Source: Nemertoderma westbladi (taxonomy: Eukaryota; Xenacoelomorpha; Nemertodermatida; Nemertodermatidae). From it: a DNA stretch of 36,388 nucleotides. Within the stretch, counting starts at the first letter, position 1. Each line of letters begins with the position of its first letter. Location: positions 1-36,388 of the forward strand of contig JAUCBJ010007586.1 of NCBI GenBank assembly GCA_032718475.1, in the 5' to 3' direction. Position numbers and translations under genes: made by a program. The notes below the pieces were generated by a model. That model ran no database searches. It was not told the DNA's origin and saw only the letters and a program-made list of their open reading frames with translations. This document shows positions 31,152 through 36,388 of this stretch, piece by piece.

Positions 31152-31316
31152 ATATAACCAGTTTTACTTAGTATTAATAAATAATATTATTATTTTTTTA
31201 TTATTAATGATATTATTATTAGTTAGCATTAATAATATTATTATCAGTTTTAATAATAATAATATTAAGTAAACGTCAGTTAAATTACCGCAACATCAAT
31301 TAATAATTGACGAATT
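31152..31316. other. AT-rich 3' flank of receptor B
   Basis: Dense TTATTATTA/AATAATAAT sequence. Read on the minus strand, AATAAA around 31195-31201, about 115 bases after the stop of gene B, is a plausible polyadenylation signal. Confidence 0.5.
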
Positions 31317-33008
31317 TTACTCGATATTCTGATAGATATGCTGCCGTTCTTTCGTTTCCTCAGCAACCACATTGATTGGATCAATTACCCTTCTCTTTGT
31401 CTCATCTGCAAACTCATTGGCTTGTTCTACAATATTTTTTTCCTCTGAGTTCTGATTATTGGCTCCAAAAGTTATTTCATTTTCAATTTCTGTTCCATCT
31501 GATATAAAAGGTAGAGGTATGGATGAATCATCTCTATATATTTCTGTATTTTGAATGGCATTGGAAATTCCAGAATTTTGTATCACGTCGCCTATATCTT
31601 CATAGTGATGGTATACGTCATACTCAGTTTCCATAGCAATATTATCGGCTCCCCTCTCATTTCCCTGGCCATTCATTGTTGTGTAAAATTCAGCTTCCTT
31701 CTCAATCTTGTTACCCCCTTTCAGCCTCTTATAAAACAAAATTATCACAATAACTAATATCAATATAACAATTACTAAAATAGGTATTGTTATGGCAACT
31801 ACAAGTACTGGAACATCGTTAGTTTGATTTTGGTTTACTGCGATGGCTTTTTGTGTTCCAACAAACCCTACACCCTCAGTGGTGGAATTGATTACTACGA
31901 TGGCTTTTTGTGTTCCAACAACCTTTACACCACCACTGATAGAACTGATATCTTGTTTCCACGGAATGCAGTAAACTTCATACCGGTAGATGGCGCTGTC
32001 ATGTGCATTCATTTCAACTGCTAGACGAGTTAACCCTTCTGCTACAATATCAGTAACATTATCTGTAACTCTAAACCAGGTTATGTTATTATCAGGCGTT
32101 CCGGATGTAAACTCAGCATTTAGTACAATAACCTCTCCTTCAGGTATTTCAATAATATCCTTAACCTGTTTATTAGTATCTGTAGAGATTATAAGATTGG
32201 TTGCTAAATAACCTATTACCATAGTAACACCGCACTCAGTAACCCCATTGGATACAATGTTTTTAGCCCTGCAAGTAAACGTTTGTTGGTTATATAATGT
32301 TGGGTTGGTTTCTATGTCAGGAAGGTTTAGTTTTAGGATTTCTACTGAATCCAGTTTCTCGTAGCTATAATTATTGTTCATATCTTCATTATCGTCGTTA
32401 ATCCATTGGAATACGCCGTTGTTAGGATATACAGATTCATTAGGAGAAGGTAACCAACCAGTAGCTCTACATTCAAGGAAGGGGTTTGATTGGTCCGATT
32501 CCGGTAGGAATTTATTTGAATTTGGATCGAATATTAAACGACAATTAGAGTTACCGGTTTCTACTTCTCCGTTACAACCACAGTGTAGGTCGGAGGAACG
32601 AGTTTGACATTCTGGGAAGCGACGTTGATATGACAGATATTCACAACATCCCCACCAACAAGAGTAATCAGAATCTCCGTTATATTCCCGTTCGTGCATA
32701 AGCTCAGTCACAGTAAATGTAACTGTGTGGGCGTCTCTATCTATGACAACTGTTCCTTTGGACTGTGTGTGGTTAACGGTAGATAATAGATTCTCACCAC
32801 CCCGATACAATCGGACCTTGTCATAAATATTATATCCATAACTGATACGACTATCAGTACAAACTACTTTCAGTTTGTCTCCTCTCATTAAACAATCTCG
32901 CCCTTCTGGTAAAATCTTTATCATATCCTCCAAACCGCTGACAATAACATTATGATTTACAAAAACTCCAATAATTACAGCGATTAGATAAACACAATTC
33001 AGGGACAT
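31317..33008 (-). CDS. Ig-superfamily type I membrane receptor-like protein B (563 aa)
   Basis: Paralogue of the gene at 22255-24267. The signal peptide and three Ig-like domains (residues 1 to about 365) are about 90% identical, with one extra residue (TRLAVEMN). After ISSISGG the two diverge completely. Here a stalk follows with a duplicated VGTQKAI unit, then a different transmembrane helix (about 397-423, VLVVAITIPILVIVILILV) ending in YKRLK. The tail of about 135 residues carries other motifs: FYTTM (Tyr 442, a YxxM of the PI3-kinase-binding type), EYDVYHHYEDI, TEIYRDD and a terminal IYQNIE (Tyr 559, a YxN motif). It is a single open exon. It probably senses the same or related ligand as A but signals through different partners, by inference. 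Confidence 0.85.
   Translation of the reverse strand: MSLNCVYLIAVIIGVFVNHNVIVSGLEDMIKILPEGRDCLMRGDKLKVVCTDSRISYGYNIYDKVRLYRGGENLLSTVNHTQSKGTVVIDRDAHTVTFTVTELMHEREYNGDSDYSCWWGCCEYLSYQRRFPECQTRSSDLHCGCNGEVETGNSNCRLIFDPNSNKFLPESDQSNPFLECRATGWLPSPNESVYPNNGVFQWINDDNEDMNNNYSYEKLDSVEILKLNLPDIETNPTLYNQQTFTCRAKNIVSNGVTECGVTMVIGYLATNLIISTDTNKQVKDIIEIPEGEVIVLNAEFTSGTPDNNITWFRVTDNVTDIVAEGLTRLAVEMNAHDSAIYRYEVYCIPWKQDISSISGGVKVVGTQKAIVVINSTTEGVGFVGTQKAIAVNQNQTNDVPVLVVAITIPILVIVILILVIVIILFYKRLKGGNKIEKEAEFYTTMNGQGNERGADNIAMETEYDVYHHYEDIGDVIQNSGISNAIQNTEIYRDDSSIPLPFISDGTEIENEITFGANNQNSEEKNIVEQANEFADETKRRVIDPINVVAEETKERQHIYQNIE
31838..31923 (-). repeat. Duplicated stalk segment in receptor B
   Basis: CGATGGCTTTTTGTGTTCCAA occurs at about 31840 and again at about 31898, roughly 58-60 bases apart, and encodes two TQKAI-containing stalk repeats. 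This small tandem duplication marks the point where similarity to receptor A stops. Confidence 0.8.
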
Positions 33009-33305
33009 CGTTAAAACAAAATTACATGAGAAAATTTATAAAGAAAATTATGAGAGAGAACTACAAGTTATCTGTACGTACTGATAATATATATTTGTTA
33101 TAGTAAAAAAGTCACAATATAGTTTCCTCGTTTGCTTAGGTTTTAATGAGGAGCCGCTTTGTGAAGTTAATAAAGGATTATTATAAGTTAAATAAATTCG
33201 ATCTGCCAGCAGGCAAATCTCCAAAATGCTTACTGGGTTGGCCTATTTTGTGCCGAGTCGCAAAGTGTTGGCTGAAGTTTAAGTTTGTATCATAGGAACA
33301 AGTCG
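33009..33305 (-). promoter_or_regulatory. Upstream region of receptor B, conserved with receptor A
   Basis: Block-wise match to 24268-24590, including the AGTTAATAAAGGATTATTATAAGTTA and CTGCCAGCAGGCAAATCTCC segments. A TATA-like AATTTATTTAAC lies on the minus strand at 33187-33198. The first 130 bases before the start codon are more diverged than the distal block. Similarity ends after ATCATAGGAAC at about 33300, probably the edge of the duplication. Confidence 0.55.
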
Positions 33306-34320
33306 GTTATTTATTCCATTACAACGTCACTATAGGATCAGTTAATCAGGCTGGGAAATCTAAACAATTACCTCATAACGCTTATCACATGATCAGCTAA
33401 GAATGATATAGAGATTGGTCGCCGCCTACCATATGTTTAAATATCCTGATGATGCCACAAGGGGGAGACATTAATCGATAATAAACACTTTTAGTTAAAG
33501 GCTAACCAAGCCAATGTTTATTCTAATATTGTAATGATATAGAGAAATAAATATAAAATTTATATTAATCTCTCTATATTATTCGTGTTAAAGAGGCGTT
33601 AGAACTTAGAACACGTTGTGGGGTCTTCGAGCAGCACGTGTTCAAATGTTCAATGACTGAGCAGCGACTAATTAACAAATTTATGAGAGACTCATTGACC
33701 AGCTACCGACAGACCAATATTGTGACATATATTTTAGTTTAATGTTTGATTCAATTAAAGGCACAAATTAAAAAGGCTACAAATATATAGGGTTGAATAA
33801 TTAAATTAGTCACCCATTAGGCCTAAAAGGTAGCCAAATATAAGTTTCAATCTATATAAATTTTTAAATTCAGTAGTGTGGGTGTGTTGTGTATTGATTC
33901 CGTAGATTTCATGTTGAAATAGCGTTCATTAATTTAATTTCTATTTAATGATTCATGCATACTAATACACACATTAAATTAGTTCGTGTGTGTTAAGTGT
34001 GTAAGATTTGATTGTTTCGTCACGAAACCATTAGGGCACAGAAACTGACGAATTCTTCGCGAATTTCGCAAACGTCGCAAACTTCGGGAATTTGTTCTAC
34101 AATTTTGTCTCCTTAAGCAAAAGGGTCCCGAATGAGTTTTTTAACCTTTATTTTTTTGTGATTTTGAGTGCTTTTTTATATTAGTGAATGTTCTAGAACC
34201 TTAGTATTTTTTACTAGCTAGTAATTTTTGGAAATTATTTTGGTTATTAATATATTCTTCAACAGTTTAACCTGAAATATCATGGACTTTCACATTTTTT
34301 ATAATTTCAAAAAATACTAG
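33306..34320. other. No gene seen; AT-rich sequence
   Basis: No long frame or recognised element. A GC-richer patch at 34020-34090 has repeated TCGCRAA words. The last SEC22 exon was looked for here and not found. Confidence 0.5.
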
Positions 34321-34413
34321 CTAGCAAAAAAACACTAGCTATCATAAAAAACTAGCAAAAAAACACTAGCTATCATAAAAAACTAGCAAAAAAACACTAG
34401 CTATCATAAAAAA
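34321..34413. repeat. 31-bp tandem repeat, three perfect units
   Basis: CTAGCAAAAAAACACTAGCT plus ATCATAAAAAA repeats at 34321, 34352 and 34383 without visible change. It is preceded by ACTAGCTAG at 34315 and followed by AACATATC. Confidence 0.9.
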
Positions 34414-34528
34414 CATATCTACTAATGTTGTAGAACTGTCACCAATACCAAAAAAATTTAAAAACTCTAAAAAAGGATTGGTGAAATATGGCTGGGGTGT
34501 CGACAGGGCGAAGTAGGGACCGTGTTGC

Positions 34529-34601
34529 TTAACCCCTTTGAGCCTAATGACGTCCACTGCACGTCACCATGGACAGCACGAAGACGTGCAGTGGACGTCA
34601 T
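34529..34601. mobile_element. piggyBac-like end with 19-bp hairpin
   Basis: TTAA at 34529-34532 is followed by CCCCTTTGAGCC, resembling the TTAA-CCCTTTG ends of piggyBac-type elements. Next is a perfect inverted repeat: ATGACGTCCACTGCACGTC (34547-34565) and its reverse complement (34583-34601) with a 17-base loop. No matching right end was located, so this may be a fragment. Confidence 0.5.
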
Positions 34602-34709
34602 GCTGGAATACATGTTTTATTGGAAGGCTCTTGGAGTAGGTATACTGGTGGATAGTATTAATGACATTTATTGCTCTTCATGGCAAAAAATCCATTCTGT
34701 ACTGTAGAT

Positions 34710-34825
34710 TAGGGATGTCCCGGAATTCCGTTCCGGCCGGAATTCCGGCGGTTTTTGCCCGATTCCGGTTCCGGCCGGAATTGCCGGAATGGGGTCAATT
34801 CCGGCCGGAATTTTACCGGAATTAC
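34710..34825. repeat. CCGGAATT-rich palindromic patch
   Basis: CCGGAATTCCG, TTCCGGCCGGAATT and variants occur about six times in 115 bases after TAGGGATGTCCCGG. The start resembles hAT-type terminal sequences, but this is uncertain. The palindromic style recalls the TTTCGGCCGAAA modules at 5341-5620. Confidence 0.6.
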
Positions 34826-34980
34826 AAGGTTCATATCTAGTTTAATAGCTGCAATTAGTTTGTTAAATTATTATCAACATTTATATATTTTTTAAACATT
34901 ATTACCAATTAGATTAAGATACTTTTCAACACTTGTAAAAAAGTATAGAAATAAAGTTTTCTTCGACCGTTAGAGCTAAC

Positions 34981-35128
34981 ATTTAAGGATGCAAGGCATA
35001 GATGCCCCCTGGTTAGCCCCTTCAAACCATTCGTGCCGAATCGAAAACTGCCTTGGCCCACATACAGGGATCGAACCCACGACCTCCAGATAGATTGGAA
35101 ATCAATGCAACCACTACACCAAGGTGGA
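34981..35128 (-). mobile_element. tRNA-derived SINE (head and part of body)
   Basis: Read on the minus strand from 35128: ACCTTGGTGTAGTGGTTGCA holds an A box (TGGTGTAGTGG), then a possible anticodon arm around TTTCCAA, then GTGGGTTCGATCCC, a B box. The ends CCTTGG and CCAAGG can pair as an acceptor stem. Spacing after the T arm is too long for a working tRNA, so it is a tRNA-like SINE head, not a tRNA gene. The unique body follows to about 34981. No clear tail or target duplication was found. Confidence 0.7.
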
Positions 35129-35378
35129 ACCTAACTAACCTATGTAACGAGGGAAAATTCACAGCCACCCTGTTTATTAAAGTGAATGCAGTCTTGAAGG
35201 GTTATGTAACACATTTCCAAAAAATCTTTACCTGGTAATCAAACTAAAATGGTCCCACCATCTGTTACACCACTTAAGTAGTATTCATATACAATTCAAT
35301 TCAAAATAACCCTTTTAATTTACATTAACTAATTAAACCCTTTGTCGTTCTGAAGATATTTTATGAAATGCATCATTA
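35129..35378. other. No gene seen; spacer between SINE and MITE
   Basis: AT-rich sequence with no recognised feature. TTA at 35376-35378 is the target duplication of the MITE that follows. Confidence 0.5.
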
Positions 35379-35701
35379 GGCCCATGCTCCACTGGTAAGT
35401 CGCTTAGTCAGAATGTCAAAATGAATGGCTCCTGGCTCCATTGGTAACATAAGTCATAAGTCATTTGATAAAAAAAATAAGGTGCGACTCACATTTACTG
35501 CATATTTATTATACCCAAAGTAACCAATCAGAGGCATCTTGCCGGATATAACACATGATTCATATGTCAAAAGATGGAACATGGGACATAATCACAGTCG
35601 TAACTTACGATTTACCATTGGAGACGCTCCCATTGAAACCAATGTGTTCCATAATTTATTCTGACTAAGACTACATAAGACTTACCAGTGGAGCACGGGC
35701 C
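35379..35701. mobile_element. PIF/Harbinger-type MITE, 323 bp
   Basis: Ends are GGCCCATGCTCCACTGGTAA on the left and the reverse complement of GGCCCGTGCTCCACTGGTAA on the right. A second inverted block, TTAGTCAGAAT, lies further in on each arm. TTA directly flanks both ends (35376-35378 and 35702-35704), the 3-bp target duplication expected of PIF/Harbinger elements. Further inner inverted pieces (CTCCATTGGTAA against TTTACCATTGGAG) suggest a layered palindrome. No protein is encoded. Confidence 0.88.
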
Positions 35702-35704
35702 TTA

Positions 35705-36388
35705 GCGGGTGGTTTTTCCAATTTGCATATTAAATGGCGTTTTTTTAGATTGATTTTACATTATTTTACATGGATCTTACAATATTTTACATTGAATTTA
35801 TATTATTTTACTTTGCATTAATTATTAAATAATATGATAATTACAGGAGGCTAAATAAATTGCTAACCTTCTAAAGTTAGCAATGAAACTCGATTAACGA
35901 TTAACACAATTACAATTACTACTTTAACCTAAAACTAATATAAATATAAAACGTTTTTTTCAATACGTACAGGTCCTGCGAGTGGTCGTTAGTTCAGTTC
36001 TGCGTCGTAGGTGCTGCGTAATATAGTAGTTTAATTTCTATTTACAGCAAATCCATTTCTTACCATAAATATATTTATTCCCAGCAATAATTAAACTGTA
36101 ACATGTACTATTGGCCTCGTTTATTGTTTTGGTTCGTATAACATGTCATTGTAACATGCTCCTTTCCCTTAAAGACACCAGGATATTGCACCAAAGGACC
36201 TAATGACGCGATAGGCCGTAACAAACAGCTCAGGTCATTCTCCACTACACCCACCTTAATTCCCCCAAGGTTCTGAGTCATCTCATTAACAAACTTACTG
36301 TATAAATTAAAAAAATTCATTTGTTTCATAAAAAATTATAAAATTTCCTGGGTCATTTAGTGTATTTCACTAATTATAGAAAATTCCG
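35705..36388. other. No gene firmly seen to the window end
   Basis: AT-rich with TTTTACAT words repeated at 35755-35810. A minus-strand frame of 73 codons from ATG at 36329 (ending 36108) has a protein-like look (NLGGIKVGVVENDL) but no family I recognise and no neighbouring support. Confidence 0.4.

Noticed and set aside
35051-35128. Functional tRNA gene
   Set aside because: A and B boxes are present, but the arm spacing and mispaired stems do not give a proper cloverleaf. A SINE head fits better.
36108-36329. 73-codon minus-strand frame starting MKQMNFF
   Set aside because: Protein-like composition but no recognised motif, no neighbouring exon and low length. Kept only as a note in the description of the right end.
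20252-36388. Terminal SEC22 exon
   Set aside because: I looked on the plus strand for the SNARE end and C-terminal hydrophobic anchor in the non-repetitive parts and found no convincing match. This was a reading by eye, not an alignment search.

Overview
The window is eukaryotic genomic DNA: spliced coding exons, several classes of eukaryotic transposable element, long AT-rich introns and minisatellites. The immunoglobulin-type receptors and the general texture (many TACTGTA/ACAGTA and TAGGCCTA words) suggest a marine invertebrate, perhaps a deuterostome such as an echinoderm. That placement is an inference, not a demonstration.

Positions 1-4223 hold old repeat debris: a diverged LTR end at 1-213 and a decayed LINE reverse transcriptase on the minus strand at about 1895-2932. 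The first host gene is SEC22, an R-SNARE of ER-Golgi transport, on the plus strand. Three coding exons can be placed by protein similarity with correct splice sites and matching phases: 4224-4411, 19208-19368 and 20105-20251. The last exon(s), which should carry the SNARE end and membrane anchor, were not found, so the gene probably runs past the right edge. Everything from 20252 rightwards may then lie in its third intron.

Intron 1 of SEC22 (about 14.8 kb) is inflated by a nest of two mobile elements. A roughly 400-bp palindromic element (5281-5657 plus 17846-17867) was split by a 12.2-kb BEL/Pao LTR retrotransposon lying on the minus strand (5658-17840). The retrotransposon has 1193-bp LTRs differing at only 3 sites and a 5-bp target duplication AAACC. 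It keeps one intact 1404-codon Gag-protease frame, but its reverse transcriptase and RNase H are missing from the middle of that frame and no integrase is visible. It therefore looks like a recent, non-autonomous Gag-carrying element. It also contains an unrecognised decayed gene (about 7447-8448) and a small basic open frame (6929-7213).

After SEC22 exon 3 come a second dead LINE (20420-21663) and two paralogous single-exon type I membrane proteins on the minus strand (22255-24267 and 31317-33008). Their three-Ig-like-domain ectodomains are about 90% identical, but their transmembrane segments and tyrosine-bearing tails are unrelated. Between them lie Ty3/Gypsy debris (24655-25700), a poly-G/poly-C pair (26039-26097) and a large minisatellite made of two interleaved monomers, 15 and 17 bp. 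That minisatellite has a short inverted arm (26768-27183) and a 3.65-kb main arm (27503-31151).

The right end (33300-36388) has no recognised gene. It holds a 31-bp triplicate, a piggyBac-like end with a perfect 19-bp hairpin, a CCGGAATT-rich palindromic patch, a tRNA-derived SINE and a clear 323-bp Harbinger-type MITE with TTA target duplications.
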